Shown: positions 32,992-45,400 of the stretch, piece by piece
Layout: each line of letters starts with the position of its first letter
Numbering within the stretch: position 1 is the stretch's first letter
NCBI RefSeq assembly: GCF_035582795.1
Contig: NC_134390.1
Span: 1,627,560 to 1,691,559, forward strand
Length of the DNA: 64,000 nt
Direction of reading: 5' to 3'
Source: Mycteria americana
Lineage: Eukaryota; Chordata; Aves; Ciconiiformes; Ciconiidae
Made by a program: the position numbers and the translations under genes
The notes under the pieces: generated by a model
The model's database searches: none
Told to the model about the DNA's origin: nothing
What the model saw: only the letters and a program-made list of their open reading frames with translations

Positions 32992-35900
32992 CTGCTCAAG
33001 AAGAAAGTACAGTGTCAGTCAATGTGAATTATGTGAGCAGAAAAGTAGTTTCACAAAGTGATTCAATATTAAGTCACCGTTTGGGTGCTCCCAGCATGCT
33101 AGTGCCACTAAGTCCAGCACGCTAGTGCCACTAAGTCCAGCATGCTAGTGCCACTAAGTCCTGATCATTCAGGATCTTGTCCATCAACTGACTTAAAAAA
33201 AGGGCGTCAGATTAAAATTATAATTTCCTCTGCAGATGCCATTGAGACGGTGCCCTTGATAAAAACACTAGCCATAATGAAAGGGGTGAGAGATAAGCCG
33301 TAAGCCAGAGTAAGAAGCAAGCTGTGATTGAAGAGGATGCTAATGCAAAGCTCTGTGTTTCCTATACACACATGGGCTCCAGGAAGCCCTAATATGCCCC
33401 CTCTTGTTCTGGTTTCTAAACCAAATGTGCTGGCATTTATGTAAGAAGGCTTGAGTTATGAAACCTAAGAGGATGTAATTCCTATGCAAACATTTTTCAT
33501 TCACTCGTGGCGTTCATTCTTAACGCAGCAGCCGTTTCCTCTGTGAGCTGAAATGAGTCTTCTGTTCACAGAGGCAGCTGTAAACCTCATGTTGCAATAG
33601 CTATCGCTTACCTAAAGGAACAGCTTTAACTACCCTGTCCTGCTGTAAACGGGAAGAGATTTTCTACAGCTTTTCACCACAGAAGCCAACAAGACTATAT
33701 CAGATTTTTTTTTTTTACATACTTAGTTTTCTTTTGTGGAGGAGGAAAAGAGGGGAGATTAATTTAAAGAGTTCTCTGATAAGACAAAAATAAAGCTTGT
33801 AGGGCAACGCCTTTCCTTTTTTCCTCTTTTCTTTTATCCCTGGTCTCATGTCACACAATGCCTGTAGCAAGTGCACTAACTGATCCTACAATGCTAACAT
33901 CAGGCAGGCTGATCTCTTTCTCCTATTTTCCCTCAATTTCTTTAACTGATTTGCACCATTAAGTCACAGAACTCTAGAAGCCCGAGTACAGGTCTGCTTG
34001 ACCACTAGTTACACTGTAAATGGAAGCACCTTAAGGCAACTCAATATAAACAGTCAATCAAACGTAGGAAAGACCACGTTTCTGAAATGCTCATAGGCAT
34101 ATAATGCAGCTGCTTAAAAATGACAAAGACTCGGGACTCTGCCACGCCTCAGTCCGAAAGAATTCAGCTGCAGCAAGCAGAGTCCCACTGATTTTGTGAG
34201 TTGTGAGTCTCAGCAATTTCCAGTGCTGAAAGGGGAGCGCTGGCTCTGTGAAGTGCCCGGCTGGTGCTGGAACCAGAGGAACCTCTCTAGTGCTGCACCC
34301 TGCTGCTGCGTAGAGATAAAACAGGCAGCAGATGACACGTTGCTGTCTTGGTGGATATGGACAGGAGGAATGGGACTTTCTCTAACATTCCTTAATTCAC
34401 CTGATGTAATGGAGAGAATGACACACCGTGCCAGTACGTGTTTTTTCAAGACAGTGATTTAGATGGTGCTTTCAGATCTACAGGTTGAACTATCGTGGCA
34501 AACAAGAAAAGTGACGCTATTTTTGTTGCGATGTTGAAACACACTGAAACTGCTTATCAATGTTACATTTCCAGTTGCAGCTTACTGCAGCTTCAGACTC
34601 CCAGCTCTCACTTAAGGCAGTCTCTGAAATGCATCCACTGCCCCTTCCAACTGGCAAGAGAAACTCAGACTGCAGAGTTACTTTCTGAAATGCAGGCTTT
34701 CTTGAAAACATTTTGCATCTCCAAGTTACCCTCTTCTATTAACCTGCGAACTTATGTCCAGACCGGACTAACAGGAGGATGCTCTCCCTTTGGCTGGCTT
34801 AAAATAGTTACCAGTCTTTGCCAACTGCACAAATGATCATCCACAAAGAAAAAGGATCTAATCAGAATATGAGGAACGCTCGATTTTCTCCCTTTTTAAA
34901 AAGCATATTGCCCATGCAAATAAACACGCATTTCTGTGCTTACAGGATGTAGTCCCTGGTGTCGATGCCCAGTAGCAAACATTTAGCATATAGATTTAAT
35001 AAAGCCACAGAATACCTATGCAGAGATTACAGATAGAGTTTACTCCTGAAAAATATAAGTCCATGTTAAAAAAGAATTCTGAATCAGCCATGTAATGTTA
35101 CAGTTTAAACTTTGTTTTACGATTAATCTTGAGCCAAAAGGAGATCACCTGAAGCCCCACGTTGCAGTTTAAATTGCTTTTCACAATCCAGAGTCAGTTT
35201 TGCCCAGGAAACAGTAGCGGAGCATTCGTTAGAAGCCTTCCTTGGCAGAGATAACAGATTGCTCCTTGACGCGCACCTTACACGGAAGGGCAGTCTCAGT
35301 GAAATACTGAGAAAACAAAATCTAGTTTAATTGTGCAGAAAATAAGCCCAGTTTTGATGCCCAAGCATTCCATTGCAGCTTGTAGCGATCACTGTTTGTA
35401 GATGCATTTTCTCCCATCGTGTTTTTGTTCAGTTCCCCTACCATTTTCTCCATGAAAGCCACAAGTACGTTAAGACAATCAGGCCAGTTTTGGCAAAAAT
35501 CTCTTTATAAAGGCAGTAGCTACTGCCAGGATGTTCAAAGGGAAAGTTAAGAAGCATATCTGGAATCTCAGGCACTAGAAAAGACACCAAACAGAACACT
35601 GAGATGCCCTGAAACTTGTGCTCCCACATTTTGAACGCCATTCCACATTCTTAGCGCTTTAACATACATTTATAGTTTCATCCTGTTCAAGCATCTCTCC
35701 ACTTTTTTTGCTGCTCCTTCTGAATAATTTCTTCCAAGGCATTTCAGGAAATAGTCCTTTATTGTACGTGTTTAAATTTAAACGAGATCGTGAGTATTCT
35801 GCATATTGCAATAGAGACAGGTTATGCTGAAGACGGCATGGAGTCCGGAGGAGGGGACAGGGAATCTGGAGTTGTGCAAGACGCTAAGGAAGGGAGGGAC

Positions 35901-36791
35901 TATGCTTTAGCCGCTGTAATGCACCAAATCGACCTCCAATAACTTTAACCAAGAGTTTAACAGTAGAATAAAAGTCCATACATCTGGAAAGATCCTGACA
36001 GAAAACCTTTTTATTAACACCTGCCCCAAAGGGGAACCGGTTGACTTACGGATGGTTAAAGCGCCTGCAGACCAGGACAAGCTGCTGACACAACTCAATC
36101 CCTAAGAGCAGCTCGGGCATCGGCGCAGGGCACGGCACCGCCGGCAGCAAAGGCAGGGGTGGGCGCGCACCCTCCCCTCAGGGGCTCCGTGGCTGCGCAC
36201 ACGCCCTCGGGAGCTGCGTGCCCCTAAAACACCTTTTCCCGACGACAACCCACACCGAGCTGCGAGCAGCGGCGGTGCGGCAGGACCGGGCTTCTCCTGC
36301 TGCCGCTGCCCGCGCGCTTCAGCGGGGCACCGCGCCCCCCGCCCCAACGGAGGCGCTGGGCTGAGCAGCAGAGTCCCCGAGGCCCCGGTGCACAACGCCG
36401 GCGGCGTGCCGCCGCCAGCCCAGCCCGTTCAGCCCCAGACCGTGCGAGGCCACAGAGCCCCGGTGCCCCCCGCGGGCGCTGCCGGCGGGGCCGGGCACCG
36501 GCGGGGCAGCCCAGAGGGGCGAGCTCGAGCCCGCCTCCGAGCCTGCCTCTGGGGTGGGTAACGGGCTCCGACCACCGACACGACCCCGCACGGCTCGCAC
36601 CCCACCACCGGGCTGCCGCGGCCCAGCGCCCGGCGGGAGCTCCCGGAGCGGGTCCCGCTCTGGACAGCCCCGCGGCGGCCCCGGCCGCCCGCTGGCGGGG
36701 CCCCCACCACCCCGGCCCCGCTGCCAGGGCCGCTGGCGGGAGCGCGCCCCCCGCCGGCCCGGCGGTCCTGCCTCCCCCCCGTCCCACGCAC
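32992..36791 (-). other. LIMA1: LIMA1 intron 1
   Basis: A 3.8 kb intron from the candidate non-coding exon 1 to the first coding exon. Apart from the 23-bp tandem repeat, nothing classed was recognised. Two plus-strand open frames near 34196-34836 have no recognised homology and no supporting splice or start context. Confidence 0.6.
33091..33159. repeat. 23-bp tandem repeat, three copies
   Basis: Three head-to-tail 23-base units (33091-33113, 33114-33136, 33137-33159) share the core GCTAGTGCCACTAAGT. The middle unit differs by a single T-to-C change. They lie in LIMA1 intron 1, about 100 bp upstream of exon 2 in the direction of transcription. Confidence 0.9.
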
Positions 36792-36960
36792 CTGCGGCGA
36801 CCGGGAGGCGGGTCCCGCGCGCACACCTGTCGCGGCTGAAGCGGCGACTGCACCTCCGCGCCGGCGACGGCGCCGGGCAGCCGCGCCGGACCCGCCCACG
36901 GACCCGCCCCGCCGCCTCGGGGCACGCCCCCTCGCCGGGGGTCTTCCCCAGCGCATGCGC
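36792..36960 (-). other. LIMA1: LIMA1 non-coding exon 1 (candidate)
   Basis: In the CpG island, the minus strand has a good donor CGCCGCAG|GTGCGTG at 36791. That would end a 5' UTR exon starting near the NRF1 site. A second possible donor (CGACAG|GTGTGC) lies about 35 bases earlier in the transcript, near 36826. The transcription start is not visible, so the right end is approximate. Confidence 0.4.
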
Positions 36961-36961
36961 A
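36951..36961. promoter_or_regulatory. NRF1-like site, LIMA1 promoter
   Basis: GCGCATGCGCA matches the NRF1 palindrome, the same core seen in the CERS5 promoter. It is probably close to the LIMA1 start site. Confidence 0.6.
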
Positions 36962-37017
36962 CCGCCCCCTCCCGCCCGGCTCCACGGGGGCTTCTCTGCG
37001 CGCGTGCGTAGTGGGCG

Positions 37018-37025
37018 TTTCCCGC
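37018..37025. promoter_or_regulatory. E2F-like site
   Basis: TTTCCCGC matches the E2F consensus TTTSSCGC at the upstream edge of the LIMA1 CpG island, about 60 bases from the NRF1-like site. Confidence 0.4.
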
Positions 37026-39014
37026 TTTTTGCGCGGCGGTGCTGAGGGCGGCGGGTGTGGGCGGCTGCTCGATGCCCTCCTCAGTTGTGAGGAAACGGGG
37101 GCTTTCTGTGCTTCTCGGCCCCCCTTCTGGGCTGCTCCCTATGCAGGTGTGTCCAGGCAGTTGGTACGTACAGCTCTGAGCACCACAAGTGTGGGTTGGA
37201 GCTCTGGGTGCCCACAGGCTCCTGAGTCTTGTGAGGCGAGGCTGGAACGAAGGCCTTGGAGCCATGGCTTGTCACCTCTTTCAGAAGTGACCCCGTGCTC
37301 TGTGATTCACTGGTGTCTGAAGGTGCTAGGTTGTAAGAAAGGGCTATGTGCAGAGAGGAAGGAGTGCATGTGCTAGGTGTTGGGGTCCCCTGCAGACATG
37401 TTTTGTTTGAAAACAAGAAAAAGGGTTTTCAGCAGCCAAACTAGATAACCTGCATTCCTGAGATACTGGAAAGTTTCTGTGTCTTCATTAGCATGACACG
37501 AGTGCTCGCTTTCCAACCAGCACAGCGGCTCCTCAAGATGTTTATCTGAACAATGCACTTTCAGGAATAGCTTTAGGTGTTTCTTTCTTTTTCTCTACAT
37601 GTTATTCTTCATAATGTGTAAAGTACCAAATTCCTGACTTTAAAAAAAAATAATTGCATGTGATCAGTGCTATAGTTCAGTCTCCTCATTGCTGCTATTA
37701 ATCAGGCCAAGAGTTTAACATGGCCTTTGTCATACCCACAGCTTGCTTCTACTTTGAGCTGTTCCAGATTCCCAGCCTTCTTGTTCAGTGCTTGCGAAGC
37801 GGCTCATGAGCTTCCACCAGATCCCCTGACCATTAAGACAGGAATTGACTAGTTAATATGCTGGTATTACTTTTAGGCTAATCTCAGCATTGACATGTGA
37901 AATTTTACTCATTCCAGTAAAAAGCCTGAATTATGGCCCAGAAAATACATACACTTCATAAATTACAAGCTTCATAGCTTGAACAAATGGCATAGCAATC
38001 TGTGTACTGGAGGGTTGGAGGTATGTCCAGGTGGAGCAGACGTGACACTGTTATTAGAGCGCATCAGATAAACTTATATGTGCTGTTATTAAATGCATGA
38101 CTTGTACAGGAAATTGCATGTTTATCTAGGTTATGTGAGCAGGACATTTCAAGCTTGATTCAGTTGCCTAAGCAGAGGTATCTGCTGCCATTTCAGACAC
38201 CCTTGACTGCCTGAGACATCAGCAAAGGGCTGGCCAGTACAACACAGGGCCACTACAGGCTTGCACCCCTCTGGACTGGCTTCCCCCCTTTTTCTGGTGA
38301 TGGGAACACCATGGGGCATCTCAAATGACACCAGACGCTGATGTTTAGGCACCTTTAGCAAGCCATTCCCGCTTTACCTGTGTGCGGCCTCATCTCTAGA
38401 AATGCTGTAGTGATTTGTTTTGACTAAGGGTTATACAGAAAATATTCTTATTTCAATAGACCTAAAGATTTTCAAAGTGAGAAATTGTCATCCTTCTCTA
38501 TGAATACATACTTACAAAAGTGATCATTTTGAGAGTTACAGATATACGATGCAGTAATTACTCAGAAATGCTGGGAATACAAAATATACTGTGGTAGTGC
38601 CTGTAAGTTTAATTATCCAAGTATCAAGGATAAAATGATGCATCTCATTACTTACGTACATTACAGCAGCTCACAGATTGCTAATCAAAATCAATGATCA
38701 ATAATAACAGAAAAAGAGTCAAACTGTGCATCAAAGACAGTCTAAAGCCTCAGCCTCGGTGCTTATGCCGCATGTGCAGCTTCCTCTCCCCAGCAGTGTC
38801 TGGCTGTGCTGGCCTCAGGAGAGCTCTGTGTGGCAGAGGGATCTGCTGGTGGGATTAGCGTCCAAATGAGACCACGCTCTAACAGGAGGCATTGCGCACA
38901 ACAGCAAGGATGGGCTGAGAGGCAGATGGAAGTAGCTGTTGGAAGATACCATGTTGCCTTAATTAATTGTAGGTAAGGTTTTCAGGATTGAATTTAGAAT
39001 GTTAAAAACATCCT

Positions 39015-39760
39015 CCTGGGTCAGACCAATGACACCTCTGGCCCAGTAGCCTGTCTCCAGTGGCGGCAACAGGAGATGCTGTTTGGGTGAGCATGTGAGC
39101 CAGGGTACTTGCTGCTGTCTGTTTCCCTCTCCAGCATCCTCAGTGTAGTAGAGATGTTAAAAGGTGCATCTTTGTCCTTTTAGCAGCCATTTATGGACCC
39201 GTTGCTTGTGAATTTATGTAATCCCTTCTTAACTTGTTGATAGTGTCTCCACAGTCTTCTGTAACACCAGGTTCCAGACTTGTGTCAAAAAATACTTTCT
39301 TCTGTTTTAAACTAATCTTGTAGTTTCAAAGTGTGCCTCCTTGTTCTTCTATAGCGAAATTCCGTGACTGTCAAGTCTGCATTCACTTGTTCCACCGCCC
39401 TCATGACTCTGTAAACCTCAGTAAGATCCTTCTCAGCCGCCTTCTCTCTTAATTGAAGAGTACCAGCCTTTTTGATTGTTCCTTATTAAGGCAGCTCATC
39501 CCTCCCCTCCTCTGGACCCTCTGTAACTCCATCACATTCTTCCAGAGCACTTGAGGCCAGAACCGCACTCCAGATGTGAGTGCACCAAGGATTACTACAA
39601 CAGCAAACCGAGGGCTTTGGTCTCACCTCAGGATCCTTCCTGACAGCAGCCAATGTTCAGCTGGCTTTTTTGGCTGCTGTTGCACCCCAAGCCAGTGGCT
39701 TCAGAGAACTATCAATGACAATACCGTGATCTCTTTCCTGAGTTGCAGCTGACAGCTCTG
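39015..39760 (-). mobile_element. Ancient CR1-like LINE fragment
   Basis: The plus strand shows the reverse complement of an old CR1 3' region. GGGTCAGACCAATGACACCT and CCCAGTAGCCTGTCTCCAGT are at the left (3' side). Further right are AAATACTTTCTTCTGTTTTAA and CTCTGTAAACCTCAGTAAGA, then TCAGAGAACTATCAATGACA at the right. This arrangement is familiar from reptilian and avian CR1 relatives. It is highly diverged with no intact frame. Confidence 0.7.
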
Positions 39761-40834
39761 AGCTCTGCGTTGATTTAAAATGTGTTTTCTGGTGTTTTGG
39801 TGATTTGGTAAGAGGTTGTTGTGAATTGCAGGTATAAAGGATGACAAGTCAATAAGGTATGAACAACCTGTTCCGGGAAAATAATCTCGGGTGTAATTAT
39901 TAACACGTTTATGGTGCATGTTTCTTTCAAGGGACGGCATCTTTCCTAGTGTTACTCTTAGAGCAGTAGAATGCAACTCTGCTAGTAGATTTATACCAGA
40001 GAGGAGAATCCCAAGAAATATTTTTCTGTCTTCCCAGTCCTCCCTTTTTGATATTTCATCTAAGTGTCTAGCTCTTGGGGTAGCAGCCCTTCCTGAGGGA
40101 GTCTGCATTGTCTGACTGATTCTCTGATTGTTGGTGCTGCCAAACTGTCTACAGAAGAGGCCCAGCACTAGCAGATAGGGTAAGGCAGCTGCTGAAGAAA
40201 TGCTCTGTGGTATGGACAATGCTGAGACACCCACATGGCTTTTTTTTGTTTTTGAGGTCTCCACCCAACCAGTGAACTCCACGTGACCCCTCCCAACAGC
40301 ACCACCAGTTTGTTTAATCACTGATTAAACTGGAATTTTACTTCCACTTCCAAACTTCTGTCAGTCCTTACATTCCCTTTTTGTTTTTTAATAAAGCCAA
40401 GGCAATAGAAAAATACAACAATCATTAAAGTACTGTGGCATGACTTCACTGAGGAGGCATCACACATCTGTATTAGATGTGGTGACTTTAGGTGAAAGCT
40501 TCTGCTTTTCAGCCCTATGGAAAGCTGCTATTCCAGAAGGCAAGAAGATATGGCCTAGTACCTCGTAAACCTGTGTTACTGTACAAGTGCCCCTGTCAGG
40601 TCCTGGAGCCCCTTCTAAGCTCTCATTCACGCAGACAGTTTAGGACTCCGGGATTGCTTCTTCGACTAGCACGTGTGTCACCTTGACCAAGAAGAATAAA
40701 CCTTAACTCTGTCAGTGGAGTACAATAAAAAATGTGCAATGATATCCTACAAGATCAGCACAGGTTTTTTCCATGTTGTGTTCCTTTTAAAAAATATTTC
40801 TTGTTTTCTAACCATCAGTGAATGTGGAGTTGAA

Positions 40835-41140
40835 TACCCCATAATGATTCCCCGAGCTCTTTCCTGAGTGGGAATAGCTAACTTAGACCCCATCGTTGTG
40901 TAATTATAGTTGGGCTTGCTTTGCCCCTGCATCTTCGTATTTGTTAGCATTTCGTTTTGCCTGCGTTTTGAACGCCCGTGTACTTGGTATCGTGAGATCC
41001 TTCTCTGGCTCTTCCCAGTCAGTTTGGATATCCTGAATAATTTTATAGCATTGGTAAACTTTGACACTTCATCGTTTACCTCTTTTTCCAGCTCATTGAT
41101 GACTATATTGTACAATTCAGGTCTCAGCACAGGCACATGC
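40835..41140 (-). mobile_element. Ancient CR1-like LINE fragment, more 5' part
   Basis: It carries ATAATGATTCCCCGAGCTCT, AATAGCTAACTTAGACCCCA, TGTGTAATTATAGTTGGGCT and CCTCTTTTTCCAGCTCATTG. These correspond to the part of the same CR1 type lying 5' of the segment at 39015-39760, in the same orientation. Its left end overlaps the right end of that segment by about 45 bases of equivalent sequence. Confidence 0.65.
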
Positions 41141-41686
41141 TTTATTATAGCGGTACACATTGGAGGCTTATAAAGCAAAAGCTGCTGTTACTTCATGATG
41201 AAGGCACCCCAACCTCCCTCCAGTCCAGCAACATCATTTCCTAGCGGTACCGGCAGGACAGCCTGATCTCTTCCCCAGATCAGGCAAGCCCCTTTTTGTC
41301 TGCAGGTAACTTTAACCACACAGTTGCTTACTGTGAGCTCTTTCATTCTCAGATGCTCAGAGTTCCTTCTTTTTCTCGAATTACAGAATTCATTCTCACT
41401 CAGCCCTCTCGGGGACAGAGAAAGGTATTGGATCTACCTGATGAACACAGTTATGGATTTCTTCCCTTTTGTACACATTTCGGGTTATTGCAAAGGCAAC
41501 AAATAGAAGGGATGAATAGACTCCCTGCAGGATGTATGTTCTCTGTGGGACAAAGCCAGAACTGCTGAATAGTTCTTGTAGAGCCCGTTCCTGGCAGCTC
41601 ATGGCTGTTCTTGGCATCAGCGGTTGGAGCTCTAGCCTTTGGAGCATGTAAACCTGGGTTCCCAGCCGAGAGGCTCCACTAAGGAG

Positions 41687-42272
41687 TCATAGAATCATAG
41701 AATGCTTTGGACTGGAAGGGACCTTTACAGGTCATCTAGTCCAGCTCCCCTGCAAGAGCAGGGACATCTTTAACTAGATTAGGTTGTTCAGAGCCCCATC
41801 CAACCTGGCCTTGAATGTTGCCAGGGATGGGACCTCCACTACCTCTCTGGGCAACCTGTGCCAGTGCCTCACCACCCTCATTGTAAAAAATTTCTTTCTT
41901 AAATCCAGTCTAAATCTGCCCCTCCCTTAGTTTAAAACCGTTGTTCCTTGTCCTGTCACAACAGGCCTTGCTAAAAAGTCTGTCCCTGTCTTTCCTATAG
42001 GTCCCCTTTAAGTATTGGAAGGCTGCTATAAGGTCTCCCCGCAGCCTTCTCTTCTCCAGGCTGAACAACCCCAACTCTCTCAGCCTGTCCTCGTAGGAGA
42101 GGTGCTCCAGCCCTCAGATCATTTTCGTGGCCCTTCTCTGGACCCGCTCTAACAGCTCCATGTCCACAAGAGTGCTGAGGGCTCCAGAGCTGGATGCAGT
42201 ACTCCAGGTGAGGTCTCACCAGGGCAGAGTAGAGTGGCAGAATCACCTCCCTCGACCTACTGGCAGTCCTCT
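41687..42272 (-). mobile_element. CR1 LINE, 5'-truncated copy (avian type)
   Basis: A roughly 585 bp copy in minus orientation. The left end is TCATAGAATCATAGAAT, the reverse complement of the CR1 3' terminal repeat. It continues with GGACTGGAAGGGACCTTTAC, the 3' UTR and the end of the reverse-transcriptase ORF. A minus-strand frame still reads [16 protein letters not shown], the conserved C-terminal CR1 motif, then runs through frameshifts. It is one of the best preserved repeats in the window. Confidence 0.95.
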
Positions 42273-42374
42273 AACAAGTGAGTATTTCATAGCCACTAAT
42301 CAAGTGATTTGGTTTTGGATCTTCCTAATTAGCACTCATTAGGTGACTCTTGCATTAATAGAAGTTCAGGAAGC

Positions 42375-42495
42375 ACCATCCCCATTTTACAGTGGGCGAA
42401 GTCAGGAACAGGAATCTGAAATGGCTATTGAGTAGCTGGTACCAGAGCTGGGATTAAAGTCTAGGGTCCTAGCCCTACCTTTTAGGCATTATATG
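42375..42495 (-). mobile_element. MIR-like SINE fossil
   Basis: The plus strand reads CCCCATTTTACAGTGGGCGA, then GTAGCTGGTACCAGAGCTGG and GATTAAAGTCTAGGGTCCTA. That is the reverse complement of the MIR/CORE-SINE middle region. It is diverged, and the assignment was made from memory of the consensus. Confidence 0.6.
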
Positions 42496-45400
42496 CTCGC
42501 TCTTGCTGAGACAGTCATGTAAAGATTTAAATGTCCTTGGCAAGAAGAATGAGAGAAAGAGTAGAGCAAAAAGGCAGGCGGCTCTGCAGTGCTCCTTTGG
42601 AGATCATCGATAACAATATTTCCCAAACAACTGATGAGCTTTTCCTTATTTATGGTGTCAATCTATCTTCTGGAGTTGGTGTTCTCAGCAAAGCGCAGGG
42701 CTGGGGAGATGGACTGATTAATGCCATTGGTTTTATCCATCTCTTTCCTGGAGCTTATCAGATGCTGTGAGGCCTTTTGGACTTAATTGCCTTTTGAAAG
42801 GCATAATTGCTGACCTGACCGCTGAGGCACCGTCACCAGCACAGCTCCTGGCGAAGCAAAACATCTCCTGCCAGAAGCCGATGAGTCTCAGATGCCTTTG
42901 GCTAAATAGGGGACTTATGGTGGAGTTAAACATTAACATCCTTCACAGCTCCCATCTGTTCAAGGTTCAAGAGGGAAGCCATGCTGAGTCAGCCTGGCAG
43001 CTGTATTTCCTGCTCCAGCTCTCTCCTCCTTCTGGATGAATCACTCGCTCCTTCTCTCTGCCAGGAAGTCTTAGTCCTGGATGAAACAATAAGCAGGCGG
43101 CAGAGGGACACATCAGCTCTCTTGCACCATGTCACTGGAGATCAGCTCCTGCTAACTTGATAACCCTGGTGGGTTTCCTGGCTGGCCTGCAAGTAATCTC
43201 GGTGCAACAAGAAGGGAAAGTCACAGGTACCAAAAGACCCCCCCTGAGCTGCAGAAGAATTTCCTTCAGCTGTTAGCAACACCACGCTCACGCCACACAG
43301 CACGGCCGTGCTCCTTCCAGGCAGCGCTGGGCAATGGGCTGTGAATTCACAGGGCAGCTTATTCTTGTCTTGCTCTTCCCTGCATGGATTGCTTTTATAT
43401 GGGCACTTTAAATAAAAAGGTAAATCCTTTTAACTGTGGCTGTTTCTAGAGAGTGGCCTGGTAGCAGGGAAGGAGGGTAGGCAGATGAGAAGAGCCGTTT
43501 TATTTAATATTATTGCCACAGTATGTACACTCCAGCACTGCCAAGTCTTTGGGCGTAGCCAGAGTCTGACATGGGAAATTGATTGTTCAGTGCTGTTGCC
43601 TGGCTGCCTCTTGGAGCTGGAGCTCTGTGCTGTTTGCCTCGCGCTGAAGTGTGTTGGAATAAGACCCAGCAATTGCTGCTCATCAGCTCAGATGCTGCCC
43701 GAGGCACCTATCCCATGCTGGTGGGACTTAATTTTGCCTGGAAAGCAAATCGTTTACTTCAGCATCGATGGAAGTTTGTGAAAATGCAACTGCACAATCT
43801 CTGCTGAGCTCAGAGCTAGAAACAGAGCCAAAAGTCTCGCTGGATAAAACTTCGCTGTGGTTACAGGCGTCATAGGATCATGTGATGGTGCAGCTGATCT
43901 TTCCAACATCCAGCATTCTTGCTTTAGGCCTCTTCTCCTGCGCAATAACACATTTAGAGTTCAAAACATCATCTCCTCGCTAGGGTTGTCATTTATCGAT
44001 ACCAGAATTATCTGTCAGGAGTTCTTGAGAAAACTCCTCTGCCTCTGCTTGTGTTCCTGATTCCCCCAGGCTTCTTCCCAGCGTGCCAGCCCATCCACAA
44101 AGCCTTCAGCATCCTGGATTTGGGGATTTCTAAATAGACACAGCTTCTCCCTCCAGCACAAGGCACTCTCTTTCCTACTCAGGACAGCATGCCATGTCTA
44201 CCTGCTCCTCCAGTGCTTGGGTTCTCAGTCCAGTGAATTAAGGGGGAAATCAGGTCTAAGCTGGCCTCTGAGCCCCTTTGAGACGTGTTGACAGAGAAAT
44301 GTATGCCTTGAAACAACTTGAAAAGAACTCTAGGGAGGGAGAAGAGCAGGAAAGTGTCAGTTGGGAGCTGCCGCCCTCTCCCGAGATCTCTCCTCCTGCG
44401 AAGAGCAGGGCCCTGGCTCTTCTGTGACCTCTTTCTTCTTGCAGGATAATGCAGGGTAATGGCAGACAGAAAGTCAGCTGCTCTGCCACAGGGTTAGTCC
44501 TCCGGATAGATGAAAGGAAAGTGGTTTGGTGTCCAAATGAATGTCATGGCTTTAAAGAAGAATTAAAGCCAGATGTTTCCAACAGGCCTGCTGAGACCAG
44601 CCTTCTCTAACATATTTACCAAGCCACCAAGGAGGCCCAGCCAGTGTCTGCAGAGCTCCATGTTGGGAACACCCTGTAATCCCTAAAGCTCCACTGCAGT
44701 TGCTGGAGGCACCCTGGCCGTCTGGAAGGATGGCACGCAAGAGCTGAGGCAGAGATAGTGCTGCCAGCTCAATATTTATTCAGTGTTTAAAAATATTTAT
44801 TCCTCACTGATAATGGTGATGGTAGCAAGGGTTTAGTAACCAGACCAGATTTAGCATCTTTGGACAAAACACTGGGGCCAAAAGGTGGTCTAGCTCTGCT
44901 GGCATTGCCTCTAATTTCAGCTGGGGGTTTGCGGGCACAAGGCAGCGTATCATGGTTAACCGAGTCAGGATATCGTCCCTGTCCCAGGGACTGACCTCAG
45001 ATCCCCGCGGACAGGCTGAGGTTCAGCCTCACAGACAGGTAAAGCTTTTGCTGTGCAGGGACTTAATCAGAACCAGGGAGAATGCATTTTATTTTTGCAT
45101 CACACACGTGGCGTTTGTATTCAGCTGTGACTGAAGCTAACGACCATTCCAGTGTGGGTAGAACAGAGGTAAAATACTAGGAAAAGGGAAACTGAATCCT
45201 TGCCTCAGCGCAATCAGGGAGAGAGCAGCGTTTCCCACTTTGCTAGGGAGTAACCAAAACCTCAGGACTGCTGGGTGTGCGGTTCCAGCTCACACCCAGA
45301 AGTAATTAATCTTTTTGCCAGCATAGCTGCTCCAGGCTTCTGACTACAATAGGTATTGCTCTTTTGCATTCGTCAGTCTGCCCGGTGGTTATAACATTCA

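Larger units (their letters stand above)
36110..37080 (-). promoter_or_regulatory. LIMA1: LIMA1 CpG-island promoter
   Basis: A CpG-dense, GC-rich block upstream of the first coding exon. No TATA box was seen. It contains an NRF1-like site and an E2F-like TTTCCCGC. Long open frames on both strands are composition artefacts. The opposite side (37080 onward) shows no gene, so bidirectional use is possible but unsupported. Confidence 0.75.

Noticed and set aside
34196-34836. Two plus-strand frames (88 and 113 codons) inside LIMA1 intron 1
   Set aside because: No homology recognised, no promoter or splice context, and antisense to LIMA1.
36224-37265. Open frames of up to 278 codons in the LIMA1 promoter region
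   Set aside because: Arg/Pro/Gly/Ala-rich translations in several overlapping frames, typical of a CpG island, with no domain seen.
39701-40321. 206-codon minus-strand open frame in the intergenic interval
   Set aside because: It opens with GTG rather than ATG, overlaps a CR1 relic at its 3' end and has no family resemblance or splice support. Treated as a chance frame.
41995-42246. Minus-strand frame starting with [17 protein letters not shown]
   Set aside because: This is the decayed end of a CR1 reverse-transcriptase ORF, reported as the mobile element and not as a host gene.
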